Positions 50,116-58,908 of a stretch of 64,000 nt of DNA are shown one piece after another (the first letter of the stretch is position 1; every line of letters starts with the position of its first letter). This stretch comes from an uncultured Oscillibacter sp. (lineage in GTDB: Bacteria; Bacillota; Clostridia; Oscillospirales; Oscillospiraceae), in contig CAJTSM010000010.1 of the NCBI GenBank assembly GCA_910578935.1, positions 1-64,000 of the forward strand. Reading direction: 5' to 3'. The position numbers and the translations under genes were made by a program. The notes under the pieces are model-generated. The model saw only the letters and a program-made list of their open reading frames with translations, searched no databases and had not been told where the DNA came from.

Positions 50116-50568
50116 TTACTCCCCCATCACCTGAAACACAATGTCCCTCACCCGGTCCCGGGTGTCGCACTCCACCAGGGTTAAGTTCTGCCAGGGACCA
50201 ACGGTAAGCTTCCCCTCTACAAAGGGCACCGTAATAAAGGGGGACAGCAGCGCCGCCTTGATGTGAGAAGAGCCGTTATCGTCGTGCCATGTTTCATGGT
50301 GCCAATAGGGCACCACCTGCCCATTCTCATCCAAATAGGGGGAAAACACGTCCAGGGCCGCCTTTAAATCATGCTTCACCATCCCCGGTTCAAACTCCAG
50401 GGTCGTCAGCCCCGCTACGCCGCCGGTGGTAAAACCCGTAACAACCCCATTGGAAACACCGTGTTCCCGGCAAGCCGCCGTCACCGCATGCTGAAAATCT
50501 TCCGTCACATCGATCATGCCCATATGGGCCTTGGTCCGGTAGGTTTTTCTCTCCGTGTACACTGCCAT
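50116..50568 (-). CDS. YjbQ-family (UPF0047) protein
   Basis: 150 residues. Conserved core: GVVTGFTTGGVAGLTTLEFEPG and the C-terminal block WHHETWHDDNGSSHIKAALLSPFITVPFVEGKLTVGPWQNLTLVE, with the His/Asp cluster. The family is annotated as secondary thiamine-phosphate synthase enzyme on weak grounds; the true reaction is unsettled. It has a clear promoter upstream and no thiamine genes around it. Confidence 0.9.
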   Translation of the reverse strand: MAVYTERKTYRTKAHMGMIDVTEDFQHAVTAACREHGVSNGVVTGFTTGGVAGLTTLEFEPGMVKHDLKAALDVFSPYLDENGQVVPYWHHETWHDDNGSSHIKAALLSPFITVPFVEGKLTVGPWQNLTLVECDTRDRVRDIVFQVMGE

Positions 50569-50596
50569 ATTTCGGCCTCCTTGAATGGTTTTGTGT

Positions 50597-50625
50597 ATTG
50601 TAACACGGTTTCATCTGTGATACAA
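50597..50625 (-). promoter_or_regulatory. yjbQ promoter
   Basis: On the minus strand TTGTAT, 17 bases, TACAAT. Confidence 0.7.
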
Positions 50626-50801
50626 TCTTATTTATCCCTTCTGAGCAAAAAGATCGGAAAGGATATGTGCCATGTTTTGCGGCTGCCGTTGCTCCCAGCG
50701 GCAAGAAAACAGCTCAAGTCAAATGTATTATTTCCAAATTTAAAGTCTGGAAATAAGATCCCACAATTCATTGATAGAAGCTGAATAAGGAGGGACCGCC
50801 T

Positions 50802-51617
50802 ATGCGGATCGCACTGATTCAAATGCCGGTAATAGAGAACAAAAAAGAAAACATTGAAACCGCCTGCCGCCGCCTGCGGGAAGCCAAAGCCAGAAAGGCT
50901 GACATTGCCGTTCTGCCGGAAATGTTTTGCTGTCCTTACGAAAGCTCCTGTTTCCGCCCTTATGGCGAACCGGAGGGCGGAGAAGCCCAGGCCGCCCTGT
51001 CCGCCCTGGCGGCGGAGCTGGAGCTGTATATTGTGGGCGGATCCCTGCCGGAGCTGGAGGATGATCGAGTTTACAACACCAGTTATGTCTATGGGCGGCA
51101 GGGAGAAACCCTGGCCAAGCACCGGAAAGCGCATCTCTTTGACATCAATGTCGAAGGGGGACAGAGTTTTAAGGAGTCGGACGTTTTCTCTCCTGGAAAC
51201 GCAGTCACCACGTTCGAGACAGAATTCGGAACTATGGGCCTCTGCGTCTGTTTCGACTTTCGTTTTGAGGAGCTGGTCCGCTGCATGTGCCTCCGGGGGG
51301 CCAAGTGCATATTTGTTCCCGCCGCGTTTAATATGACGACCGGTCCCGCCCACTGGGAACTGCTGTTCCGCCAGCGGGCGGTAGACAACCAGTGTTTCAC
51401 CATTGGCGTCTCCCCCGCGAGAGACGAGACGGCCGCTTATGTGGCCTATGGGAACTCCATTGCCGTAGATCCCTGGGGTTCCGTCCTCCGCCGGGCCGGG
51501 GCTGGGGAAGCCACGCTGTACGCCGACCTGGATCTCCGACGGGTGGACTCCATCCGCCGCCAGCTTCCGATCTTCTCTGCCAGGCGGACAGACTTGTATG
51601 AAATCCGAGAACAGTGA
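50802..51617 (+). CDS. Carbon-nitrogen hydrolase (nitrilase superfamily)
   Basis: 271 residues, omega-amidase/beta-ureidopropionase-like class. The catalytic triad is visible: E40 in LPEMF, K109 in AKHRKAHLFDI and C150 in LCVCFDFRF. 'GTNASMTTGPAHWELLFRQRAVDNQCF' type context (AAFNMTTGPAHWELL) matches the amidase group. A likely substrate is an alpha-keto-glutaramate or similar amide; unproven. Its stop overlaps the next gene by GTGA, so both share a transcript. Confidence 0.88.
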   Translation: MRIALIQMPVIENKKENIETACRRLREAKARKADIAVLPEMFCCPYESSCFRPYGEPEGGEAQAALSALAAELELYIVGGSLPELEDDRVYNTSYVYGRQGETLAKHRKAHLFDINVEGGQSFKESDVFSPGNAVTTFETEFGTMGLCVCFDFRFEELVRCMCLRGAKCIFVPAAFNMTTGPAHWELLFRQRAVDNQCFTIGVSPARDETAAYVAYGNSIAVDPWGSVLRRAGAGEATLYADLDLRRVDSIRRQLPIFSARRTDLYEIREQ

Positions 51618-51943
51618 GCGGACCAGTTTTCGCCGCCTTTTTGGACATTGTCCGCCGGATTCCCGCCGGGAATGTTGCCACCTATGGGGAAATTGCCCGT
51701 CTGGCGGGAATGCCGGGCCAGGCCCGGATCGTGGGCTATGCCGTGGCGGGCTGCCGGGACCGCTCCATCCCCTGTCACCGGGTGGTAGACCGTTTCGGCG
51801 GCACAAAGACAATCTTTGATACACATGCTCCCGGAACCCAACGGGCTTTGCTGGAAGCGGAAGGCGTGCTGTTCCGCCCCGACGGTACGGTGGATTTGGA
51901 AAAGTGCCGGTGGAACCCTTTTGAAGAATCACAAAACGCGTGA
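51614..51943 (+). CDS. MGMT-family O6-alkylguanine-DNA alkyltransferase-like protein
   Basis: 109 residues, only the C-terminal DNA-binding domain of MGMT. The active-site motif is IPCHRV with Cys54, so it could accept alkyl groups; alkyltransferase-like (ATL) proteins have Trp there. RIVGYAVAG carries the Arg finger and helix-turn-helix. The first-domain (Ada-type) fold is absent. GTG start overlapping the nitrilase stop (GTGA). It may flag or repair alkylated bases. Confidence 0.87.
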   Translation: MSGPVFAAFLDIVRRIPAGNVATYGEIARLAGMPGQARIVGYAVAGCRDRSIPCHRVVDRFGGTKTIFDTHAPGTQRALLEAEGVLFRPDGTVDLEKCRWNPFEESQNA

Positions 51944-51956
51944 AGGGAAATTCCCT

Positions 51957-52979
51957 TCACGCGTTTTGCTGCTCTTGAGAAATATCGCGGGTGGCGTAAG
52001 CGTTCAGTTCCATCCCCGCCGTATGGCCGGCCAGAAACTCATAATAACCCTGGGCGGCAATCATGGCTCCATTGTCCCCGCAGAGGCGCAGAGGCGGCAA
52101 GTACAGCCTGTATCCCGCCTTCCGGCAAGCCCGTTCCAAATCCGCCCGGACGATGGAATTGGCGGCTACGCCTCCAGCGGCCACGATGGTCTTCCGCCCC
52201 GCCAGCCGGGCCGCCTCCATGGCCCGGGGAACCAGAGTGTCGCTGACGGCTTGAGTGAAATCCCGCGCCAAGGCCGCCCGGTCCAGTTCTTCCCCCACCT
52301 GCTCCGCGTGGTGCGCCAAATTCACCACCGCCGTCTTCAATCCGGAAAAACTCATGTCCAGGGGCGCGCCATCCACTTGGGCATGGGGCAGATGATACAT
52401 ACCTCCCGCCGACTGCTGGGCCAGCTCGTCCATGGGCCTCCCTCCGGGATAGGGAAGGCCCAGGACACGGGCCGCCTTATCGAAGCACTCCCCCGCCGCA
52501 TCATCCCGCGTGCCTCCCAAAATGCGCATATTCGTATAGCCCGCCACGTCGATCAGCAGGGTATTTCCCCCGGAGATGGCCAGGGCCAAAAAGGGAGGCT
52601 CCAACTCTGGAAACGCCAGATAGTTGGCTGCAATGTGACCCCGGATATGGTGAACCGGAATCAGCGGCACCCCCAGTCCCAACGCTGCGGATTTGGCAAA
52701 ACTCAGCCCCACCAGTACCGCGCCGATGAGCCCCGGCGCATAGGTCGCCGCCACCGCGCCGATCTCGGACTTTTTGCAGCGCGCGTCCATCAAGGCTTTC
52801 TCCGTCAGGGCGGCAATTGCTTCCACGTGTTTTCGGGAGGCAATCTCCGGTACTACGCCGCCGTACAGAGCGTGAACCTCCACCTGGGAGGCAATGGCGT
52901 CAGACAATACAGTCCGCCCGTCCTCCACTACCGCCACAGCAGTTTCGTCGCAGGAGGACTCAAAGCCCAAGATTTTCAT
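51957..52979 (-). CDS. tsaD: tRNA threonylcarbamoyladenosine biosynthesis protein TsaD
   Basis: ASKHA-type enzyme that transfers threonylcarbamoyl to tRNA A37. 340 residues: LGFESSCDETAVAVV, ATYAPGLIGAVLVG, metal His H111 and H115 in HHIRGHIAANY, SGGNTLLIDV, GGVAANS and CGDNGAMIA. Last gene of the long minus-strand operon. rimI precedes it with one GNAT in between; tsaB and tsaE, the usual partners, are absent here. Confidence 0.96.
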   Translation of the reverse strand: MKILGFESSCDETAVAVVEDGRTVLSDAIASQVEVHALYGGVVPEIASRKHVEAIAALTEKALMDARCKKSEIGAVAATYAPGLIGAVLVGLSFAKSAALGLGVPLIPVHHIRGHIAANYLAFPELEPPFLALAISGGNTLLIDVAGYTNMRILGGTRDDAAGECFDKAARVLGLPYPGGRPMDELAQQSAGGMYHLPHAQVDGAPLDMSFSGLKTAVVNLAHHAEQVGEELDRAALARDFTQAVSDTLVPRAMEAARLAGRKTIVAAGGVAANSIVRADLERACRKAGYRLYLPPLRLCGDNGAMIAAQGYYEFLAGHTAGMELNAYATRDISQEQQNA

Positions 52980-52991
52980 CTCTTCACTTCC

Positions 52992-53591
52992 TCAATCTTC
53001 ATTCCAGGGAACCTGGCGGACGGGCCCTGCCGCCGGGTCCCGGGGGATACGAACATAGCGGTCATATTTTTCCTTGGGAAAGCGGTTTTGATAGATGAAG
53101 CGATTTTCCTCCATCAACCGCCTGTCCGGCAAAGGTTCCCGCCACATATACAAAGTCTTGTAGTGCGCGCCGAAGACATCCGTGTCGTATCCGGCGGTCC
53201 GCAAGCCACAACGGGCGTAGAAACCCATGCGGCGCTCCGCCAGCTCAGAATCCGGGGCATGGACCGGAGCCTCGCTTTCCACCAGGATCACCATATCCGG
53301 CTCCGCTTGACGGAGTGCCGCCAGCATCCAGGCTCCCGCTCCGCTGTTCCGGCGGCTTTCCGTTACACAAAGATAATCCAGCAGCCCCCAGCCGGGACGG
53401 CCCAGCCACAAGAAACATTCCCCCATGATCTCCTCCCCGCTGAACAGACACCAGGGTTTGTAACACCCCTCCCGGCACATGGCCTGAATGTTCGCCAGGG
53501 GTTTCAGCTCCGACGGGGGGAAAGAGGGCTTCAAGTCCCGCTCGTAAACCAGGGCAATCTGCTCCGGTGAGGCCAATCGCAATTCCATCAT
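52992..53591 (-). CDS. GNAT-like acetyltransferase between rimI and tsaD
   Basis: 199 residues, acetyltransferase-like. CYKPWCLFSGEEIMGECFLWLGRPGWGLLDYLCVTESRRNSGAGAWMLAALRQAEPDMVILVESEAP has the LDYL...ESRRNSGAG acetyl-CoA loop (R/QxxGxG/A variant) followed by the FYARCGLRTAG tail. The C-terminal 45 residues are basic and unlike most GNATs. The start ATG overlaps the rimI stop; ATG at 53591 or 53588 both follow AGGAG. Substrate unknown. Confidence 0.75.
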   Translation of the reverse strand: MMELRLASPEQIALVYERDLKPSFPPSELKPLANIQAMCREGCYKPWCLFSGEEIMGECFLWLGRPGWGLLDYLCVTESRRNSGAGAWMLAALRQAEPDMVILVESEAPVHAPDSELAERRMGFYARCGLRTAGYDTDVFGAHYKTLYMWREPLPDRRLMEENRFIYQNRFPKEKYDRYVRIPRDPAAGPVRQVPWNED

Positions 53592-54064
53592 ACCTTCTCC
53601 TGTTCCCCGGTGAGGTTTAAGGTCATGATGACCGCATCCTCCTTCGGGTGCTCGTAGTAATTTTTCCGCCGTCCTACTCCCCGGAAGCCCCGGCTTCCAT
53701 ACAAAGCAATGGCGGCATAATTGGAGGCCCGGACTTCCAGAGTCAAAAAAGACAGCTGGTTTCCCCTGGCAAAGTCCAGGAAAACCTGTAAGAGCTGTCC
53801 CGCCACTCCCCGGCGGCGGCAGTCCGGCCGAACCGCCACATTCAGGATATACCCCTCGTCCAGCACCACTTGAAGTCCCGCGTAGCCCGCTACGGTTCCC
53901 TGCCCATCCAGGGCCACCAGAAAGGCCGCCAAGTCGTTTTCCAATTCTTCCTTCAGCATGTTTCGGGACCAAGGGTCCGGGAAGCAGACCCGCTCCAGCT
54001 CCGCCACCTCGTCCAGATGATCCCCGTTCATGGGGACGATCTGGACTTTCATTTTCTGTTCCAT
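53588..54064 (-). CDS. rimI: Ribosomal protein S18-alanine N-acetyltransferase
   Basis: 158 residues, GNAT family. CFPDPWSRNMLKEEL, LNVAVRPDCRRRGVAGQLL (acetyl-CoA loop), LTLEVRASNYAAIALYGSRGFRGVGRRKNYYE, characteristic of RimI. In E. coli it acetylates S18; in Gram-positives RimI also groups with TsaD. The stop overlaps the next GNAT gene, giving a coupled pair. Confidence 0.92.
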   Translation of the reverse strand: MEQKMKVQIVPMNGDHLDEVAELERVCFPDPWSRNMLKEELENDLAAFLVALDGQGTVAGYAGLQVVLDEGYILNVAVRPDCRRRGVAGQLLQVFLDFARGNQLSFLTLEVRASNYAAIALYGSRGFRGVGRRKNYYEHPKEDAVIMTLNLTGEQEKV

Positions 54065-54076
54065 AAACGCTCCTTC

Positions 54077-54925
54077 CTACGCCTCTCCCCGGCTGTAAAG
54101 GGCGATGCCCAGTAAAATCATCCCGCCGCCCAGCACCACCAGCAGCCCCGGCTGTTCACCGAACAGCAGCAGCCCCCATATGGAAGCCAGCACCGGCTCC
54201 AACAGGTTTGCCGTGGAAATAAACGCCGGGGGCAAATACTTAAGGCCCCAGCTGAACACGCTGTGCCCCAACAGGGTGCAGAACACCGCCATACCCAAGC
54301 CGGCCAGCAGGTTGACAGGGCCCCAACCGGTCAAGGCCTGCCCTCCCGCCACAGCGGCGGCCAGCACCGTCCCCGCCGCCGCAGAGTAAACGAAAGAAGT
54401 GTACACCGTGGTAGAAAGCGTTCTCCTGCAAACAGCTCCCAGCATGGTATAGACCGCCATGCACATCGAACCCGTCAAAGCAAAGAGATTTCCCCGGAGA
54501 GCCCCGGCCCCGAAAGCGGCGTCCGCCAGGGCCACCGCTACGCTGCCGCCAAAGGCCAGCAGCACCGCTGCCCAAGCCCGGCCGCTGAGCTTTTTCCGCA
54601 GAACCAGCACGGAGGCCAGGGCCACAAACAGCACCTCCGTGTCCACCAGCACCACTGCCGCCGCAATGGATGTCCAGCGGAGAGACTCGAAATAACAGGC
54701 AAAGTGAATCCCCAAAAAAGCCCCGCTGAGAAGGCTCAACAGCAGCTCGCGCCGCCTGATCGCCTGGAATTCTGCCCACCGGGCCAGCACCGCAGGAACC
54801 AGCAGCAAAGCTGAAAACGCCATGCGGTAAAAGGCCAGAACCAGGGACGGCGCCGTGGACCACCGGACAAACACAGCGGAGAGAGACACTCCCGCCACGC
54901 CTAAAAGTACAATCAGGCGTTTCAT
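54077..54925 (-). CDS. EamA/DMT-family transporter
   Basis: 282 residues with ten hydrophobic segments in two EamA repeats (LLGVAGVSLSAVFVRW ... and GMAVFCTLLGHSVFSWGLKYLPPAFISTANLLEPVLASIWGLLLFGEQ). The last helix is KPGLLVVLGGGMILLGIALY. An exporter of a metabolite or amino acid is the usual role; substrate not predictable. The start overlaps the upstream kinase gene by ATGA. Confidence 0.87.
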   Translation of the reverse strand: MKRLIVLLGVAGVSLSAVFVRWSTAPSLVLAFYRMAFSALLLVPAVLARWAEFQAIRRRELLLSLLSGAFLGIHFACYFESLRWTSIAAAVVLVDTEVLFVALASVLVLRKKLSGRAWAAVLLAFGGSVAVALADAAFGAGALRGNLFALTGSMCMAVYTMLGAVCRRTLSTTVYTSFVYSAAAGTVLAAAVAGGQALTGWGPVNLLAGLGMAVFCTLLGHSVFSWGLKYLPPAFISTANLLEPVLASIWGLLLFGEQPGLLVVLGGGMILLGIALYSRGEA

Positions 54926-55419
54926 GTCCAGTCCTCCAGACGCGCCGCCGCCTCCCCAGGCGTCAGGCGGGAGACATCCAGCTTTTCCGTATTCAGCCCT
55001 TCATACAAAGGCAGATAGGCAAGGCTTCGTTCCAAAGCGCTTTGATCCCGCCGCCCAGCCTGAACATCCGCCGCAATTCTGGCGGACAGCGCCTCCGGCG
55101 ACGCGGTCAGGGACACAGCCCGGATCCGGCAGTCCTGGAGATCCAGGCGGGACAAGAGCTCATTCAAAATCTCCTGTTGATGGAGCACCCAGCAGAAAAT
55201 CACATGGTTATAAGCGGAGCAGCGGAGGAAATTATTCAGCAGGAAGCAGATGTTCTCCATCACCATAGCCCTTGTCTCCCCCGTCACTTGAAAGGGATGG
55301 GCATCCCAGCACCAATCCCCGTCCAGAAAGACGCTGCGGTCCAGCCTGGCCTGGAGGGACCGGCAGACGGTGGTCTTTCCCACGCCCATGGGCCCGCCAA
55401 TGAGATAGAGCCGCTTCAC
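54922..55419 (-). CDS. P-loop kinase-like protein
   Basis: 165 residues. Walker A GGPMGVGKTT right after the first strand, then DGDWCWDAHPF (Asp in place of the Walker B-like DG...W), and a helical lid region. It belongs to the AAA/shikimate-kinase-like family of small P-loop kinases; I cannot name the substrate. The start is GTG at 55419 with GGAGG seven bases ahead, overlapping the stop of the upstream gene by GTGA. Confidence 0.8.
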   Translation of the reverse strand: MKRLYLIGGPMGVGKTTVCRSLQARLDRSVFLDGDWCWDAHPFQVTGETRAMVMENICFLLNNFLRCSAYNHVIFCWVLHQQEILNELLSRLDLQDCRIRAVSLTASPEALSARIAADVQAGRRDQSALERSLAYLPLYEGLNTEKLDVSRLTPGEAAARLEDWT

Positions 55420-55889
55420 GCCAGCGCCTCCCTTCTGTAATTCAGGTGAATGCCAATGTGCCCGACACCCAAAATCACGACTCCCGGCAAAATCCACCAT
55501 GCCCGTCCGTAGATCCCCAACAGGAAGAACGCCGCCACCGGCAGGCTGGCTCCCGCCACGGGAATCCCCAGGAGTCCCGCAGTGAAATCCGCCATGGTCC
55601 GAGAGCTCCGAAAATAACGGGCCCACCAGATTTCATAGAGGGCCATCAGCGCCGCCGCCCCGACCAGCCACCAGGACCGGACGGACCAGGGCCCCCACGC
55701 GATGCCCCGGCTCAGCAAAGCTCCGCTGGTAACCCAGACCTGTCCGATCCTCTCCAGCAAGGTCAGGCGGCAATCTTCATGGCTTGGATCGTAATCCTGG
55801 GGCTTCCGGCGGGTCCAGAGGAGGTTCGGCACCGTCAGCCCCAGCAGGAACAGCGCCCCCAGCCAGGAAAATCCAAGGTGTTCCGTCAT
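55416..55889 (-). CDS. Membrane protein, unknown function
   Basis: 157 residues with four hydrophobic segments (ALFLLGLTVPNLLW, SVRSWWLVGAAALMALYEI, FTAGLLGIPVAGASLPVAAFFLLGIYG, WWILPGVVILGVGHIGIHL). The N-terminal PDYDP-type RKPQDYDPS loop recalls small clostridial membrane proteins but no family is clear. The ATG overlaps polA's stop as ATGA, so it is translationally coupled. Confidence 0.75.
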   Translation of the reverse strand: MTEHLGFSWLGALFLLGLTVPNLLWTRRKPQDYDPSHEDCRLTLLERIGQVWVTSGALLSRGIAWGPWSVRSWWLVGAAALMALYEIWWARYFRSSRTMADFTAGLLGIPVAGASLPVAAFFLLGIYGRAWWILPGVVILGVGHIGIHLNYRREALA

Positions 55890-58552
55890 CCCTTGGCCTC
55901 CAGCCAGTTCCTTCCCCAATGGGCCTCCGCCGTCAGGGGAATGCTGAGATGAACCACGTGCTCCATTTCCTCCTCCAAAAGCCGGGCCACATCCTCCGCC
56001 TCCGCCTCCGGGCACTCCACAATCAGCTCGTCGTGGACCTGGAGGACCAGACGGGCGGCGGGCCGTTCGGCCTTTAAGCGTCTCCACACCGCCGCCATGG
56101 CCAGCTTCATCACATCCGCCGCCGTGCCCTGGATGGGCATGTTCAGCGCCACCCGCTCTCCAAAGGCCCGCATATTTTTGTTGGAGGAGGTCAGCTCCGG
56201 CAGACTGCGGCGGCGGTGGAACAACGTTTCCACATAACCCGTCTCCCGGGCTTGTTTGACTACCCCGTCCATATAACGGCGCACACCGGGGAATGTGGTA
56301 AAATATGCCTCCATATATGCCTTGGCTTCGGCAACAGTGACCCCCAGGTCCTGGCTGAGGGAAAAGGCGGAAATGCCGTAGACGATGCCGAAATTCACCG
56401 CCTTGGCCTGGCGGCGCATCTCGTGGGTCACGTCCGCCCGGTCCACATGGAAGACCTTGGCCGCTGTCTCCGCATGAAAGTCGCCCCCCGCCAAAAATGC
56501 CGCTTCCATGGCCTCGTCCCCGGCAATGTGCGCCAGGATGCGCAGCTCAATTTGGGAGTAGTCCGCATCCACCAGCACACAGCCCTCCGCTGCTGTGAAC
56601 ATCCGGCGGAACTCGCTCCCCAGGTCCGTACGGGTGGGGATGTTCTGTAAATTCGGCTCTGTGGAACTGAGGCGGCCTGTGGCAGTGACGGTCATCTGAA
56701 ACTTTGTCCGTACCCGCCCATCAGAATCCATAGCCTTCAAAAGGCCGTCGGCGTAAGTGGATTTCAGCTTGGCGTACTGCCGGTACTCCAGCACGGCGTC
56801 CACAATAGGGTGTTGAAAACGGAGCTTCTCCAGCACATCGGCATTGGTGGACCAGCCGGTCTTGGTCTTCTTTCCGTGGGGAAGGCCCAGCCGCTCGAAC
56901 AGCACCTCTCCCAGCTGTTTCGGGGAATTGATGTTGAACGTTCCCCCGGCCATCTCATAAATGGCCGCTTCCCGCTCCGCCATCCGGTCAGACAGGCTCT
57001 CGCCGAACTCCCGCAGGGCCCTGGCGTCCACGCCGCAGCCCGCAAGTTCCATCTCCGCCAGCACCCGGCACAGCGGCAGCTCAGCGGTCTGGAACAGCCC
57101 CCACTGGCCCCGCTCCCGGAGCTTGGGGGCCAATACGCCATACAGAGCTTCCACCGCCGCAGCATAGCTGTCCAGGGAGGCGGCGGCTTCCCCGTTTCCC
57201 AAAAGGGAAAACGCGTCCGGCTCTAGATACAGCGGCTGCGTCAGCTCCTCGTTAAAATATGCGACGAACAGCCGCTGGAGATCGTAGCTCCCCGCCGTGG
57301 CGTCCAACAGATAGGCCGCCAAGGCGGTGTCAAACACGAAGCCCTCCGCCGGGAAACCATTTTCCAACAGCGTCCGCATCAGATCCTTCACGTTGTGGGA
57401 AATCTTTTTGACCTCCTCGGAAAAAAGGGCGGAGAGAAGGCCGTTCCAGTCTCCCCGGTATTGTTCGAAAAGCAGCTCCGCCATGACGGCGGGGCTCTCC
57501 CCCCGATCGCAGTAAACCCCCACGGCGGAGCAGTCCGGCCGGGCCAGCAGGGCCACATGGTCCGCCGTCCTCCAAAGTGCCAGCAGCTCCTCTCCGCGGG
57601 CAGGGTCTGTCACTGTCTCCACAACGGCGGCGGTTTTCTTCCGGACCTCCATCGTCGGGGCGCTGTCCGGGCTAAGACTGAATTTCTCGATGAGCTTGGT
57701 AAACTCCAATTTCAAAAACAGCGGGTACGCCTCCGGGCCCGGGGGTTCTCGCCGGTTTTCCTCCGGCCGGAAGTCCAAGGGCGCATCGGTAACAATCGTG
57801 GCCAGCCAGTAGGAGTGCCGGGCGGCTTCCTCCCCCTCCGCCAGCTTTTTCACCACGCCGGGCTTAGCAGGGGTGTCCGGCGCCGTCACGATTTCCGGCA
57901 TGTGGTTATAGAGATGTTCAATGGACCCATACATTTGAACCAGGCCCATAGCGGTTTTCTCTCCCACACCCTTCACTCCGGGAATATTGTCGGAGCTGTC
58001 CCCCATCAGGGCCTTCAAATCGATCATGTGAATAGGTGCAAAACCGTACTCCTCCCGGAAGGCCGCCTCCGTCATATCCTTGGTGGTCGTCTGGCCCAAG
58101 CGGGTGGAAACCAGTTTTACCTTCGTGGTCCCATTGATCAGCTGGAGGCTGTCCTTGTCCCCGGTGACCACCACGCATTCCCAGTCCGACGCGGCGCACT
58201 TCCGGGAGATCGTACCCAGCAAATCGTCGGCCTCCCAACCCTCCAGCTCATAGCGGGGGATATTCAGCGCGTCCAGCACCTCTTTCAGCACCGGCACCTG
58301 CATCCGCAGTTCCTCCGGCATGGGCTTCCGGGTGGCTTTGTAGGCGGCGTCCGCTTTGTGCCGGAAAGTGGGAGCATGGAGATCAAATGTAACGCAAAGA
58401 GCGTCGGGATTCTCCTCCGCCGTGAGGCGCAGCAGCGTCGTCAAAAAGCCGAACACAGCATGGGTGTAAAGACCGTCCCGGGTGGTCAGAGGCCGGATGC
58501 CGTAATAAGCCCGATTTAGAATGCTGTTGCCATCAATGGCCATAAGCTTCAT
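55886..58552 (-). CDS. polA: DNA polymerase I
   Basis: 888 residues. N-terminal 5'-nuclease domain (about 1-300) with DGNSILNRAYYG, AFGFLTTLL, TGDKDSLQL and GVKGVGEKTA. The middle 3'-5' exonuclease domain has lost its DxE motif (LLARPDCSAV where proofreading enzymes have DTET), so no proofreading, as in other Firmicutes. The polymerase domain has DYSQIELRILAH (motif A), RRQAKAVNFGIVYGIS (motif B) and QVHDELIVECP (motif C). Head of a seven-gene operon with coupled overlaps, transcribed from 58755. Confidence 0.97.
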   Translation of the reverse strand: MKLMAIDGNSILNRAYYGIRPLTTRDGLYTHAVFGFLTTLLRLTAEENPDALCVTFDLHAPTFRHKADAAYKATRKPMPEELRMQVPVLKEVLDALNIPRYELEGWEADDLLGTISRKCAASDWECVVVTGDKDSLQLINGTTKVKLVSTRLGQTTTKDMTEAAFREEYGFAPIHMIDLKALMGDSSDNIPGVKGVGEKTAMGLVQMYGSIEHLYNHMPEIVTAPDTPAKPGVVKKLAEGEEAARHSYWLATIVTDAPLDFRPEENRREPPGPEAYPLFLKLEFTKLIEKFSLSPDSAPTMEVRKKTAAVVETVTDPARGEELLALWRTADHVALLARPDCSAVGVYCDRGESPAVMAELLFEQYRGDWNGLLSALFSEEVKKISHNVKDLMRTLLENGFPAEGFVFDTALAAYLLDATAGSYDLQRLFVAYFNEELTQPLYLEPDAFSLLGNGEAAASLDSYAAAVEALYGVLAPKLRERGQWGLFQTAELPLCRVLAEMELAGCGVDARALREFGESLSDRMAEREAAIYEMAGGTFNINSPKQLGEVLFERLGLPHGKKTKTGWSTNADVLEKLRFQHPIVDAVLEYRQYAKLKSTYADGLLKAMDSDGRVRTKFQMTVTATGRLSSTEPNLQNIPTRTDLGSEFRRMFTAAEGCVLVDADYSQIELRILAHIAGDEAMEAAFLAGGDFHAETAAKVFHVDRADVTHEMRRQAKAVNFGIVYGISAFSLSQDLGVTVAEAKAYMEAYFTTFPGVRRYMDGVVKQARETGYVETLFHRRRSLPELTSSNKNMRAFGERVALNMPIQGTAADVMKLAMAAVWRRLKAERPAARLVLQVHDELIVECPEAEAEDVARLLEEEMEHVVHLSIPLTAEAHWGRNWLEAKG

Positions 58553-58908
58553 ATAGAAACCTCCTGCACTGGAGTCTGTTAAAAAGCCGTCAAAGCGCCG
58601 TCTTGGGGGCCTCTCCCGACAGAGCTGCGTTGGTTTATCCTGAAATCCGGCAGGATTCCTGCGTCAAGTCTCCTTACCGGAGAGAAAAATCCAACCCAAT
58701 CCGCTATTCCGCCAGTTTTACAACAGACTCTAGGAAAAAATTGTATATTAATTAATTATACCATATTTTCCGATAATCCACAACTGGAAAAGACCCGGTT
58801 TTTTCCGTTTCCAATTTGTTACCATTTGTTTTAATTTTGTGATTTTTTTCCCTTTGCCTCCTGCCATACTACTTATAAATATTTGAGATCGGGAAAGGAG
58901 CTCCGTCT
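58553..58908. other. 356-base spacer: polA 5' UTR, degenerate repeat, promoters
   Basis: No gene seen. Holds the polA promoter (58755-58783) and about 200 bases of untranslated leader. Within it 58625-58660 (GAGCTGCGTTGGTTT...) resembles 9921-9950 and 16015-16040 upstream of other genes. On the plus strand a TATAAA is near 58873 but no good -35 is at the right distance, so the lipoprotein promoter is not assigned. Confidence 0.5.
58755..58783 (-). promoter_or_regulatory. polA operon promoter
   Basis: On the minus strand TTGTGG, 17 bases, TATAAT. Confidence 0.75.

Noticed and set aside
51614..51943. Alkyltransferase-like (ATL) protein
   Set aside because: The active motif is PCHRV with Cys, not PWHRV, so a true alkyl-accepting MGMT domain is the better reading, although the protein is short.
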